In this document: piece after piece, positions 1-9,452 of the stretch | Numbering within the stretch: the first letter of the stretch is position 1 | How the letters are laid out: every line of letters begins with the position of its first letter | Origin: an uncultured Lachnospiraceae bacterium | GTDB taxonomy: Bacteria > Bacillota_A > Clostridia > Lachnospirales > Lachnospiraceae | Reading direction: 5' to 3' | Assembly (NCBI GenBank): GCA_900555005.1 | Contig: USJM01000012.1 | Coordinates: 1-20,018, forward strand | Length of the DNA: 20,018 nucleotides | Program-made: the position numbers and the translations under genes | The notes under the pieces: model-generated | Told to the model about the DNA's origin: nothing | The model's database searches: none | The model's input: only the letters and a program-made list of their open reading frames with translations

Positions 1-2
1 TA

Positions 3-460
3 TTGACAAAGAAGTGCCGCGAGGTGAAGGAGATGACTCCGCGGCTCCGCACACTTGCATCTGATATGCTGGAGACGATGTATCATGCGGAGGGCGTGGG
101 GCTGGCGGCTCCGCAGGTGGCGTTCTGAGACGAATCGTCGTGATCGATGTCGGGGAGGGACCGGTGACGCTGGTGAACCCGGTGGTTGTGGAGCAGGATG
201 GAGAGCAGACCGGATCGGAGGGCTGCCTGTCGGTTCCGGGAAAGGCCGGACAGGTCACGCGCCCGGAGCATGTGATTGTGAAGGCGCTTGATCTCGACAT
301 GAAGGAAATCACGGTCGAGGGACGGGATCTGTTCGCCAGAGCCCTCTGCCATGAAATTGACCATCTCGATGGTGTGATGTACCTATCCAAGGTAGAAGGA
401 GAACTGTACAGCACACAGCCGCAGGAAGAGGATGAAGAAGACGAAGATGAGGACGTCTGA
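3..460 (+). CDS. def: Peptide deformylase, 5'-truncated by window edge, one frameshift
   Basis: Removes the formyl group from the N-terminal methionine of nascent proteins, using a bound metal ion. All three family motifs are visible: GVGLAAPQ (about 93-116), EGCLSVPG (about 219-242) and the metal-binding HEIDH (about 351-365). The frame open from base 3 matches the deformylase N-terminal part, so the true start lies upstream of the window. At 119-120 one G is missing. Adding a G to this GG restores [16 protein letters not shown] across the break; without it the frame hits TGA at 126-128. The C-terminus is an unusual acidic tail ([11 protein letters not shown]) after the catalytic domain. The 3' end overlaps the fmt start. 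Family identity is certain; the frameshift is probably a sequence error. Confidence 0.93.
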
Positions 461-1568
461 AAATATGGGAACAGGAGAACATTCTGCCGGAAAGCCTGCC
501 CCGCAGTGTCAGGTCGTATTCATGGGAACACCGGATTTCGCATCCGGGATTCTGGAGGCGCTGATACAGTCTGAATACCATGTCATGGCGGTCTTTACGC
601 AGCCGGACAGGCCCAAAGGACGCGGGAAAGGTGTTCAGTTCTCGCCGGTCAAGGAGACGGCGATGCGCCACGGGATCGAGGTGTTTCAGCCTGTAAGGAT
701 CAGGCAGGAGGAGAACGTGGAGCTGCTCCGCCGCCTTCGGCCGGATTTTATCGTTGTAGCGGCGTTTGGACAGATCATCCCGCAGGCGATACTCGACATC
801 CCGCCGTATGGCTGCCTGAATGTCCACGCCTCTCTTCTTCCAGCGTGGAGAGGAGCGGCTCCGATCCAGTGGTCGATCATCAGCGGAGATACAAAGACCG
901 GTGTGACAATCATGAAGATGAACGCCGGCCTGGACACCGGCGATATTATCAGCCAGGAGACCGTCCGGATCCGAGAGGACGAGACGGGCGGGAGCCTGTT
1001 CGACCGTCTGATGCCCGTCGGGGCGGATCTTCTGCTCAGGACGATGCGGGAGATCGAAGCCGGAAGAGCCGTCTTTAAGCCGCAGCCGGAGAAAAGCACA
1101 ACGCCGTATGCGTCGATGCTGACAAAAAAGAGCGGGCTGGTGGACTGGACGAAGCGCGCAGATGAAATTGAACGCATGATCCGCGGGCTGTCCCCGTGGC
1201 CAAGCGCCTATACCTTCGAGCACGGCAAGATGCTGAAAATCTGGAAGGCGGAAGTTGTCCGCCCTGCGACAGACGTTGAAGCTGCCTCAGACAGGGAGCA
1301 GAAGAACTTGCATCCGGAAGCCGTGCAGGAGCCGTACGCACAGGGGAAAGATGCCGTTCAGGAGGCTGTCTGGGATGGAAAGGATGCTGCGCCGAATGGT
1401 GCCGGGGCGGGAACGATCGTCAGGGTGACGAAGACGGAACTCGTCGTGCAGACCGGATACGGTCAGCTTTCACTTCTCGAGCTGCAGCCGGAAGGCAAGA
1501 AGAGGATGGCTGTGGACGCGTTTCTCAGAGGATACAGACAGAGCGAGGGCGAAAGGCTCGGATACTGA
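432..1568 (+). CDS. fmt: Methionyl-tRNA formyltransferase
   Basis: Formylates Met-tRNAfMet with 10-formyl-tetrahydrofolate and so pairs functionally with def, which it overlaps by 29 bases. The 378-residue product shows the N-terminal formyltransferase fold: VVFMGTPDFA near residue 28, NVHASLLPAWRGAAP at 130-144 with catalytic Asn and His, and GLDTGDI at 166-172 with the catalytic Asp. The C-terminal tRNA-binding domain follows. The start at 432 has the best ribosome site (AGGAAGAGG directly upstream) but gives about 27 extra residues before the usual MGTPDF start. ATGs at 447 and 465 are alternatives. Residues about 278-323 are a hydrophilic insertion within the C-terminal domain that the usual family length of about 310-320 does not include. 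The frame is intact. Confidence 0.96.
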   Translation: MKKTKMRTSENMGTGEHSAGKPAPQCQVVFMGTPDFASGILEALIQSEYHVMAVFTQPDRPKGRGKGVQFSPVKETAMRHGIEVFQPVRIRQEENVELLRRLRPDFIVVAAFGQIIPQAILDIPPYGCLNVHASLLPAWRGAAPIQWSIISGDTKTGVTIMKMNAGLDTGDIISQETVRIREDETGGSLFDRLMPVGADLLLRTMREIEAGRAVFKPQPEKSTTPYASMLTKKSGLVDWTKRADEIERMIRGLSPWPSAYTFEHGKMLKIWKAEVVRPATDVEAASDREQKNLHPEAVQEPYAQGKDAVQEAVWDGKDAAPNGAGAGTIVRVTKTELVVQTGYGQLSLLELQPEGKKRMAVDAFLRGYRQSEGERLGY

Positions 1569-1594
1569 AACGACAGCTGAAAGGAGAAATTGGC

Positions 1595-2304
1595 ATGTAC
1601 GGTTATGGCGGATATCCCATATACTTTGACTGGACGTATCTGCTGGCGATTCTTGGCCTTGTGCTGACGATGATCGCAAGCGGACAGGTCAGAAGCACAT
1701 TTGCCAGGTACCAGAAGGTGAAGAGCCGGTCCGGGCTGACGGGGGCGATGGCAGCCCGGATGATTCTTGATTCGCAGGGACTGGAGAACGTCGCGATCGA
1801 GCATGTGTCGGGCAGTCTGACGGACCATTATGATCCGAGGACGAAGACGCTCCGGCTGTCTGATTCAACCTATTCCTACAGTTCCGTTGCGGCGATCTGC
1901 GTGGCAGCGCATGAGAGCGGACACGCAGTTCAGGACAAGGTCCACTATGGGCCGCTTGTGCTCAGAAGCACACTGGTTCCGGCTGCACAGTTCGGATCCT
2001 CCCTGTCATGGCCGATTTTTATCTTCGGGCTGTCTTCTCGCTTCAGCCGCTGATCACCGCAGGCATTGTCCTGTTCATGGTGGCGGTGCTGTTCCAGCTG
2101 ATCACGCTTCCGGTGGAGTTCAATGCCTCCCACAGGGCACTTGAAATTCTGAAATCCAGCCAGCTTATTCCGGAGGATGAACTTGAAGGCGGCCGTCAGG
2201 TTCTGAGAGCGGCGGCGATGACCTATGTCGCAGCGCTTGCCGCGTCGATCCTGCAGCTTCTGCGTCTTCTGATTCTGGCAAATGACAGAAGGGACAGACG
2301 GTAA
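1595..2304 (+). CDS. yugP: YugP-family membrane zinc metallopeptidase, one frameshift
   Basis: This is a predicted membrane-embedded neutral zinc peptidase of the YugP family, whose physiological substrate is not established. The N-terminus MYGYGGYPIYFDWTYLL is typical. A first membrane helix (residues about 10-30) follows, then the zincin motif AHESGH in the context CVAAHESGHAVQD. Hydrophobic segments follow at about 125-155 and 160-180 and at the C-terminus. The segment LITLPVEFNASHRAL is a family hallmark. A T is missing at 2035-2036: TTT read as TT breaks GLSFSLQPLITAG. The corrected length is 236 residues, normal for the family. The start is supported by AAAGGAG nine bases upstream. It sits between fmt and rsmB, its frequent clostridial position. 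Confidence 0.92.
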
Positions 2305-2312
2305 CCGATAAG

Positions 2313-2330
2313 CCGGGCGGTCAGGCCCGG
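2313..2330 (+). other. GC-rich hairpin between yugP and rsmB
   Basis: CCGGGC (2313-2318) pairs with GCCCGG (2325-2330) around a six-base loop, just after the yugP stop. There is no T-run, so it is probably an mRNA processing or stability stem, if functional at all. Confidence 0.4.
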
Positions 2331-2368
2331 AAGATGCTGCTGATAACAACAGGGGACATAGCAAAGAC

Positions 2369-3717
2369 ATGGGAGTGAATATCCGTGCGCTGATCCTGGA
2401 TGTGCTGATGGAGGTGACCGAGGGGGAAGCCTACAGCCATATTGCACTGAGGGATACGCTTGAAAAATATGAATATCTTGACAAGAGGGACCGGGCATTC
2501 ATTTCCCGGGTCACGGAGGGAACGCTCGAGAATCTGATTCAGATTGACTATATCATCGAGTGCTTCTCGAAGGTGCCGATCTACAATATGAAGCCGCTGA
2601 TCCGCAATCTGCTCCGCATGTCAGTCTATCAGCTGAAATGGATGGACGCGGTCCCGGATTCGGCGGTTGTCAATGAGGCTGTGAAAATTGCGCAGAAACG
2701 CGGCTTCTTCAATCTGAAGGGGTTTGTGAACGGGGTCCTGAGGGCCTGCGCACGCGGGCTGGACGGGGTGACTTATCCGTCGGCGGATGCAAGTCCGCTG
2801 GAGTATCTGTCGGTGCGTTATTCCATGCCGCAGTGGATTCTGACGAAGTGGCTGTACCAGTTTTCTTTTGAGGATGTCGAGAAGATGTGTGCCTCCTTCC
2901 AGACGGAGCGCCCGATCACGGTCCGTGTCCGGACGCAGCAGGTGTCGAAGGAGGAGATCATACAGTCGCTCGTCTCAGAAGGCGTGACTGTATTGCAGCA
3001 TCCCTATCTGGACTATGCGCTGAAGCTCACCGGGGTCAATTATCTGCAGGCTCTCACGGCGTTTCGGAACGGGTGGATCTATGTCCAGGATGCCAGCTCC
3101 ATGCTGGTGACAGAGATTGCTGCTCCGAACTGGGGCGACTACTGCATCGATGTCTGTGCCGCGCCGGGCGGCAAAAGCCTTCATCTTTCAGACCGCCTCA
3201 AGGGAAGCGGGTACGTGGAGGCACGGGACATCTCTGAAAAGAAGGTTGATCTGATGCAGGAGAACATCGATCGGCTAGGCGTGATCAACATGCAGGCGGC
3301 GCTGAAGGATGCGATGAAGTACGATGAAAAGTCTTTTCAGAAGGCGGACATCGTGCTCTGCGATGTGCCCTGCTCCGGACTGGGTGTGATCGGAAAGAAG
3401 CAGGATATCAAGTATAAAATGAACCCGACACGGCTTGAGGAGCTGGTGCGGATTCAGCAGCGGATCCTGAGCGTCTCCCAGAATTATGTAAAGCCGGGCG
3501 GCGTGATGGTTTTCTCGACCTGCACCATCGTGCGGAGGAAAACCAGATGAATCTGCAGTATGTGCTGGACCATTTTCCGTTCCGGCTTGAATCGATCGAC
3601 CCGTACATTCCGGAGGTGCTGCGGGGCAGGACGACCGCAGGCGGGTATCTCCAGCTTCTGCCGGGGGTTCATGACTGCGACGGCTTCTTCCTGGCGCGCC
3701 TGCGCCGGGAAGGATAA
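2369..3717 (+). CDS. rsmB: 16S rRNA (cytosine967-C5)-methyltransferase RsmB, one frameshift
   Basis: SAM-dependent m5C methyltransferase acting on 16S rRNA. An N-terminal NusB-like RNA-binding domain covers about residues 1-135 (RDRAFISRVTEGTLEN, VVNEAVKIAQK). The Rossmann methyltransferase domain follows, with DVCAAPGGKSLHL (SAM motif), the DVPCSGLG motif carrying one catalytic cysteine, and FSTCTI carrying the other. A base is missing at 3534-3535 (GG for GGG). Restoring it continues the protein as REENQMNLQYVLDHF and on to a stop at 3715-3717, giving 449 residues, the usual size. The uncorrected frame ends at 3550. The last codons lie in the first copy of a 19-base direct repeat (3693-3711). 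Confidence 0.95.
3693..3711 (+). repeat. Hairpin-forming direct repeat, copy 1
   Basis: 19-base repeat GGCGCGCCTGCGCCGGGAA, inside the last codons of rsmB (LARLRRE). It can fold as a five-pair stem GGCGC/GCGCC around GCCT. An identical copy starts exactly 60 bases later. Confidence 0.85.
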
Positions 3718-3752
3718 ACCTGTGTGTCGGGTATCTGTGTGCTGCGGGCTTA

Positions 3753-3771
3753 GGCGCGCCTGCGCCGGGAA
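3753..3771 (+). repeat. Hairpin-forming direct repeat, copy 2
   Basis: Identical to the copy at 3693-3711, but here in the rsmB-rlmN gap, about 30 bases before the rlmN start. No T-run follows, so it is not a standard terminator. It could pair or pause in the leader of rlmN, or be the trace of a local duplication. Confidence 0.85.
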
Positions 3772-3803
3772 ACAGGCATGTGTGGAAACTGAGAAGGGGA
3801 CAG

Positions 3804-4918
3804 ATGGAAGAATACAGCGCAGAACAGGAGCAGAAAAAGGAAGATGGAAAGCGGGACCTGCTCTCGATGTATCCAGCGGAGCTTGAGGCCCTTATGACGG
3901 AGATTTCGGAGAAAAAATTCCGGGCAGGACAGATCTATGACTGGCTGCATGTACAGCACGTGACGTCCATTTCCCAGATGACGAACCTGTCAAAGCTGCT
4001 GCGGGAAAAGCTGGAGGCACTGGCCTGTATTGACGAGCCGGAGCCTGTTGAGGTGCTGACCAGCAGGCTGGACGGCACGAAGAAATATCTGTTCCGGATG
4101 AAGGATGGGAATGTCATCGAGTCTGTTCTGATGAGGTACAGCTACGGACTTTCTGTCTGCATCTCGTCTCAGGTGGGGTGCAGCATGGGATGCCGGTTCT
4201 GCGCTTCCACAATCGGAGGGCGGATCCGCAATCTGACTGCATCGGAGATGCTGGGGCAGGTGCTTCAGATCAGTCGCCTGGAGGGAGCGCGTATCTCACA
4301 TGTTGTGATTATGGGCAGCGGGGAGCCGCTTGACAATTATGACAATCTGGTCCGCTTCCTGAGAATCATCGGAGATCCGGACGGGGAACGCCTGAGCCTG
4401 AGGGACATCACCGTCTCGACCTGCGGGATTGTGCCGAACATCTACCGCCTTGCGGAGGAAGGACTGCCGGTGACGTCGCGCTCTCCCTTCATGCCTCCGG
4501 GCAGAAGGAGCGGGAGACACTGATGCCGATTGCGAAGAAGTACGAGATCCACGCTGTCATTGATGCCGTGAAGGCTTATTTTGAGAAGACAAAGCGTCGA
4601 ATTACGTTTGAATACAGCTGTGTGAGAGGGGTCAATACATCGGCAGCTGACGCGGATCGGCTGGCGGGCCTGCTGAAGGGGCTGAACTGCCATGTCAACC
4701 TGATCCCTGTCAACCCGGTCAGGGAGCGGGAATTCACACAGCCTGACAGAGGTGAGATTGAGGCTTTCCGGAGAATGCTTGAAAAAAAGGGGATTCATGT
4801 TACCATCAGAAGAGAACTGGGCCGTGACATTTCGGCTTCGTGCGGCCAGCTGAGGAGGAGTTACCTGAAGGATCATGGAGACATATTGTCAGACAGATGT
4901 CGGATTAAAACGAAATAG
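3804..4918 (+). CDS. rlmN: Dual-specificity 23S rRNA/tRNA adenine-C2 methyltransferase RlmN, one frameshift
   Basis: Radical-SAM enzyme that methylates C2 of A2503 in 23S rRNA and of A37 in some tRNAs. The cluster motif CSMGCRFC binds the 4Fe-4S cluster. MGSGEPLDNYDN, STCGIVP and, after correction, ALSLHASG are family signatures. The mechanistic C-terminal cysteine lies in DISASCGQLRRSY. I chose the ATG at 3804 because AAGGGGA sits three bases upstream; the in-frame ATG at 3780 lacks a ribosome site. One base is missing at about 4475-4478, where the reading switches frame between PVT and ALSLHA. The corrected protein is 371 residues. Its last 44 bases overlap the start of the stp gene, which suggests translational coupling. 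Confidence 0.94.
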
Positions 4919-5605
4919 CAATCAGGACTTTGTCTATGCCTCCGACAGAAGGTAGGACGGCTTCCGTCCCTGCTCATTGTTGCGGACGGGATGGGCGGAC
5001 ACGCGGCCGGTGACCTGGCGTCCAGGGTCTGTGTGGAGACGATGGTCAGCAGCATCGAGGGCTCCGGGCAGACGGAGACCATTCCGATCCTTGCGGAGGC
5101 GGTTCAGAAGGCAAACCGGGCAGTTCTGAAGAAAGCGGCGGAAAAGCCGGAGTATGCAGGAATGGGGACGACAATCGTGGCTGCGGTGATCGACGGAAAT
5201 ACCCTCTATGTCGCGAATGTCGGAGACAGCAGGCTCTATCTGATCGATGACGACAGAATTGACCAGATTACACTGGACCATTCGCTTGTAGCGGAGATGG
5301 TGCGCTCCGGCCGGATATCGCCGGAGCAGATGAGGAACCATCCGGAAAAGAACATCATTACCCGGGCAGTCGGCGGGGAGGAAAACGTGGAGGCGGACTT
5401 CTTCGATGTCGGGCTTCACAAGGGCGACGTCGTGCTGCTGTGCTCGGACGGATTGACGAACATGGTGGAGGATGAGCAGATCTTCCGCATCATCAGAAGG
5501 GAAAAGACGCTGAGAGATGCCGGACAGAAGCTGATCTCGGCAGCAAATTCGGCAGGAGGCCGCGACAACATATCTGTTGTGCTTGCGCGGCTGACTGATC
5601 TATAA
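4875..5605 (+). CDS. stp: PP2C-family Ser/Thr phosphatase (Stp/PrpC), one frameshift
   Basis: Metal-dependent protein phosphatase that reverses phosphorylation by the PASTA kinase encoded next. The start is hidden by the frameshift. ATG at 4875, inside the end of rlmN, opens METYCQTDVGLKRNSNQD, the standard PP2C N-terminus with the RxxNQD metal and phosphate motif, and would stop at 4953-4955. One base (A or G) is missing at 4949-4952. Correction joins it to LLIVADGMGGHAAG, NVGDSRLYL, DHSLV, NIITRAVG, LLCSDGLTNMV and GGRDNISVV, the complete set of PP2C motifs. The corrected length is 243 residues, typical for the family. The gap to prkC is 10 bases, so the pair is co-expressed. Confidence 0.93.
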
Positions 5606-5615
5606 GGGCATCCAT

Positions 5616-7818
5616 ATGTTGAATGCAGGAGATTCTCTTCAGAATCGATATGAGATAATCAATTGCATAGGATCGGGCGGGATGGCCGATGTCTACAAGG
5701 CAAAGGACCACAGGCTGAATCGTTTTGTTGCCATCAAGGTACTCAAGCCGGAGTTCCGCAATGACGCGGAGTTTGTATCGAAGTTCCGCGTGGAGGCACA
5801 GGCGGCGGCCGGGCTTTCCCATCCGAACATCGTGAACGTCTATGATGTCGGGATTGAAGGCTCTGTCTACTTCATCGTCATGGAGCTGGTGGAGGGGATC
5901 ACGCTCAAGGACTACATCCGCAGCAAGGGGCGTCTGTCTGTCCGGGAGATGACCGGCATCTCGCTTCAGATCGCTGCCGGGCTGGAAGCCGCCCACAAGA
6001 GCGGCATCATCCATCGGGATATCAAGCCTCAGAATATCATCATATCCACGGACGGGACAGCGAAGGTTGCGGATTTCGGGATTGCGCGGGCAGCGAGTTC
6101 CGATACCATTCATCCAAGCGCGATGGGGTCTGTACACTACAGCGCGCCGGAGCAGGCACGGGGCGGGTATTCCGATGCCAGAAGCGACATCTATTCACTT
6201 GGAATCACGATGTATGAGATGCTGACGGGAAGGGTACCGTTTGACGGCGACTCAACTGTCAGGTTGCCCTGAAGCATCTGCAGGAGGACATCGAGTCTCC
6301 GAGAAAATATGTACCGGATCTGCCTGTAACGGTGGAACAGATCATACTGAAGTGCACGGAGAAGAATCCTGACCGGCGTTATCAGAATATGACGGAGCTG
6401 ATCCACGACCTGAAGGAATCGCTGGTCAGTCCGAACGGAGATTTTGTCAGACCGGGCGGTCTGCCGGCGGATGGCATGACGCAGAAGTATTCCCGGGAAG
6501 ATCTGGAAGAGATCAACAGGAGAGCTTCATGTGAGAACGGCGAAGCCGGAAAGGCACCTTTCCCGGGACTGTTTGACGGAGACTATGACGAGCGGATGAA
6601 CTACCCGCCGGAGGACGAGGAGACCGGGGGCTTCTACGGGTCCGGGGAGGAGGACTTCCCGGATGAGGAAGAGGTGCTCCGCGGAAGCCGAAAGAACCAG
6701 AGAAGAGCCGGGGAGAAGCGTGAAAAGCACGGTCATGAGAAGCTTGTGGCAGTCCTCTCCGCGCTGGCGGCTCTTGTGGTGGGGCTGACGATCCTGTATC
6801 TCGTCCTGCATACCTACGGCCTGATTTCCGGTGGCCAGAAGACCCAGGACGGACAGAGCGAGACCCCGCTGGTGCTGGATCTGACTTCCGATCCGGTCAC
6901 GGTCCCTGACATCAGGGGGCTGTCCGAGAGTGAGGCGCAGGCAAAGCTCAAGAAGCTCAAGCTGGGATACCGGTATCTGGGAGAAGAGTCGTCGTCTGAC
7001 TATGCGTCCGGGACGGTCATGAGTCAGAGCAGCGAGCCAGGGACAAAGGTGCAGGCCAACTCCACAATCGGCTACAAGCTGTCAACGGGACCAGCGGATT
7101 CCCTGACCGTTCCGGATCTGGCGAAAAAGACACAGAAGGAAGCGGAGAGTGCGCTGGCATCGATGGGGCTGAACGTCTCAGTGGACAATACCCGGTACAG
7201 CGATTCGATTGCGGAGGGGCGGGTCATCACGACAAACCCGGGAGCCGGGTCCGCGGTTCATGCGGGGGACACGTAACCCTCTATATCAGCCAGGGAAAGG
7301 ATACACAGAGCATTACGGTCCCGGATGTGACGGGAAAGTACAAGGACGATGCTGTCACAATGCTCACGAATTACGGACTGTATGTCTATGTGACCAGCCA
7401 GCCGTCCAATACCGTCGGAGAGGGGCTTGTGATCAGTCAGGACCTGAAGGCAGGATCCAGCGTGCAGTCAGGCTCGTCGATTACGATCACAGTCTCGAGC
7501 GGGCCGTCCGGACAGAGCGATATTGTCGTGGGACCCGGTCAGAACAGTGCTTCGTCGTCCCAGACAAAATGGATGTGCAACGCACAGCTCAACGCGCCGC
7601 CGAATTATTCCGGCGGAAACGTCCGGATCACACTGAAACAGACAGGCGCTGAGAAAACCATATATGAAGGAGCTGGATCATTTCCGTATATCCTGAATGT
7701 CCAGGGGGAGGATGGTGTGTCGACCGGGACGGCCTATGTCTATACACTGGATGACAATGGCAATGTGACCTCGACGACGGAATATGACGGGATCGATTTT
7801 ACGCAGGTAACAGGATGA
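5616..7818 (+). CDS. prkC: PASTA-domain Ser/Thr protein kinase (PrkC/PknB type), two frameshifts
   Basis: Single-pass membrane kinase whose outer PASTA repeats sense peptidoglycan or lipid II and whose inner kinase domain controls growth, division or germination. Corrected numbering: glycine loop IGSGGMADVYK 18-28, catalytic Lys 41, HRDIKPQN 133-140, DFG 153-155 and the APE-like SAPEQARGG. An acidic juxtamembrane region covers about 305-360, a membrane helix about 376-399, and three PASTA repeats about 428-635, each opening with a VPD motif. A C-terminal extracytoplasmic domain of about 100 residues that I cannot assign follows. One base is missing at 6261-6263 (between DGDSTV and ALKHLQ) and one at 7273 (GGTA read as GTA, between AGDT and TLYISQG). 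The corrected length is 734 residues. The end overlaps the rsgA start as ATGA. Confidence 0.94.
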
Positions 7819-8695
7819 AGGGAAAGATTATCCGCGCGGTCGCGGGATACTACTATGTCTTCGGCTATGAGGATGGGCGGACGCATCAGTGCAGGGCAAG
7901 GGGCATTTTCCGGAAGGATGGAAGCAAGCCTCTTGTCGGAGATGAGGTGCTCTTTGACCTGACCCATACCGAGGATACGGAAGGGACGGTCGATGAGATT
8001 CTGCCGAGAAAGAACAGCCTGATCCGTCCGCCGGTTGCGAATGTCGATCAGGCGCTGATTGTGTTTGCGCTCAAAGACCCGGAGCCGAACCTGTCTTTGC
8101 TGGACCGTTTTCTGGTGCTGATGGAGCGGCAGATATTCCCGCTGTCATCGTGTTCAACAAGGATGACCTGGATGAGAAGGATACGTTTGATGGCATTGCC
8201 CGTGTCTACAGAGACTGCGGATGCCGGGTGCTTTCGATGAGCATCCGGACGGGAGAAGGCGTGGAGAGGGTCCGGCATCTGTTTGACAATCAGACGACGG
8301 TGCTTGCCGGACCGAGCGGTGTCGGGAAATCTTCGCTGACGAATCTGCTCTGCCCGGATGCCGGGATGGAGGTCGGGGAGGTCAGCCGCCAGAACCGACG
8401 CGGAAAGCAGACCACCCGGCATGCAGAGCTGTTCCCCTGTGGAAAGGATTCGTTTTTCTTTGATACGCCGGGCTTCTCCAGTCTGTATCTGGATGAGATC
8501 AGACCGCAGGAACTGAAGACGTATTTTCCGGAATTTGAAGTCTATGAGCCGTCCTGCCGGTTTACAGGCTGTCTTCATCTGGCAGAGCCGGACTGCGGCG
8601 TCAAGGAGGCCGTCCGGTCGGGAAAGATCAGCAGGGAGCGGTATGACAGCTACAGGAAGCTGTACGAGGAGTTGAAGGAAGGGCGAAAAAGATGA
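7815..8695 (+). CDS. rsgA: Ribosome small-subunit-dependent GTPase A, one frameshift
   Basis: Circularly permuted GTPase that acts in late 30S subunit maturation. In order it shows an N-terminal OB domain (about 1-70), the G4 motif NKDD, the G1 motif GPSGVGKSS, the switch region RRGKQTTRH, the G3 motif DTPG, and a C-terminal zinc knuckle with CRFTGCLHLAEPDC. This G4-G1-G3 order identifies the YjeQ/RsgA family. A G is missing at 8131-8132 (GG read as G), so the frame breaks between LVLMERQ and DIPAVIVFNK. The corrected length is 293 residues, the normal size. It overlaps prkC and rpe by four bases each (ATGA), so translation is probably coupled. Confidence 0.95.
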
Positions 8696-9369
8696 GGTAC
8701 AGGCTTTCACCGTCGATTCTGGCGGCTGATTTTACAAGACTTGGTGAGGAGATCCAGAGGACCGAGGAGGCTGGAGCGGAATACCTGCACATCGATGTGA
8801 TGGACGGGTGGTTTGTGCCGTCCATATCCTTCGGGCAGCCTCTTGTCACATCCATCCGGCCGGACAGCCGGCAGTTTTTTGACGTGCATCTGATGGTGCA
8901 GGACCCGGAGCGTTATATCGGGGACTTTGCGAAGGCCGGCGCAGATGGGATCACTGTCCATGCAGAAGCCTGCCGGCATCTTGACCGGGTGCTGTCACAG
9001 ATTCACGAAGCTGGGTGCCGGGCGGGCGTTGCTCTGAATCCGGCGACGCCGCTGTCTGTTCTGGACTATGTGTATCAGAAGACAGACATGATTCTGATCA
9101 TGACGGTCAACCCTGGATTTGGCGGCCAGAAGCTGATCCCCGAGATGTTCGGAAAAATCCGCACGCTGCGTCAGAGGCTGGACGAGATGGGTCTCGAGAC
9201 GGACATCGAGGTAGATGGCGGTGTGAACCGTGATACCATCGTCCCGCTTCTGGAGGCAGGAACAAACGTCTGTGTGGCCGGATCAGCCGTATTCAGGGGC
9301 GATATCGGGCAGAATGTCAGGGTGCTGAATGGGCTGCTCAGGGACTATGAGAGAAGACGGGAAAGCTGA
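8692..9369 (+). CDS. rpe: Ribulose-phosphate 3-epimerase
   Basis: Interconverts ribulose 5-phosphate and xylulose 5-phosphate in the pentose phosphate pathway. The 225-residue TIM barrel carries all hallmarks: LSPSILAADF at the start, the HIDVMDG and DVHLMV metal-binding strands, TVNPGFGGQ, the catalytic EVDGGVN and the C-terminal phosphate site VAGSAVF. The frame is intact and the length is normal. The start codon overlaps the rsgA stop (ATGA). Its position after rsgA and before thiN is the standard Firmicutes arrangement. Confidence 0.97.
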   Translation: MRYRLSPSILAADFTRLGEEIQRTEEAGAEYLHIDVMDGWFVPSISFGQPLVTSIRPDSRQFFDVHLMVQDPERYIGDFAKAGADGITVHAEACRHLDRVLSQIHEAGCRAGVALNPATPLSVLDYVYQKTDMILIMTVNPGFGGQKLIPEMFGKIRTLRQRLDEMGLETDIEVDGGVNRDTIVPLLEAGTNVCVAGSAVFRGDIGQNVRVLNGLLRDYERRRES

Positions 9370-9452
9370 AGCAGCGGAGAAGACGCCGGGCAGCAGAAAC
9401 AGAAATCTCAGGGAAGACGAAGAAGCTTGAAAGAACGGGAAAGAGGACGGAG

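Noticed and set aside
309..1223. 304-residue open frame on the minus strand opposite def/fmt
   Set aside because: It is a shadow of fmt. It has no ribosome site, its Arg/His/Pro-rich composition is typical of antisense readings, and its product is unrecognisable.
2313..2330. Terminator between yugP and rsmB
   Set aside because: The stem is good but no T-run follows, and the flanking genes belong to one operon.
3560..3886. 108-residue plus-strand frame across the rsmB-rlmN gap
   Set aside because: It overlaps the corrected rsmB end and the rlmN start. Its repeated RACAGK words come only from the 19-base direct repeat.
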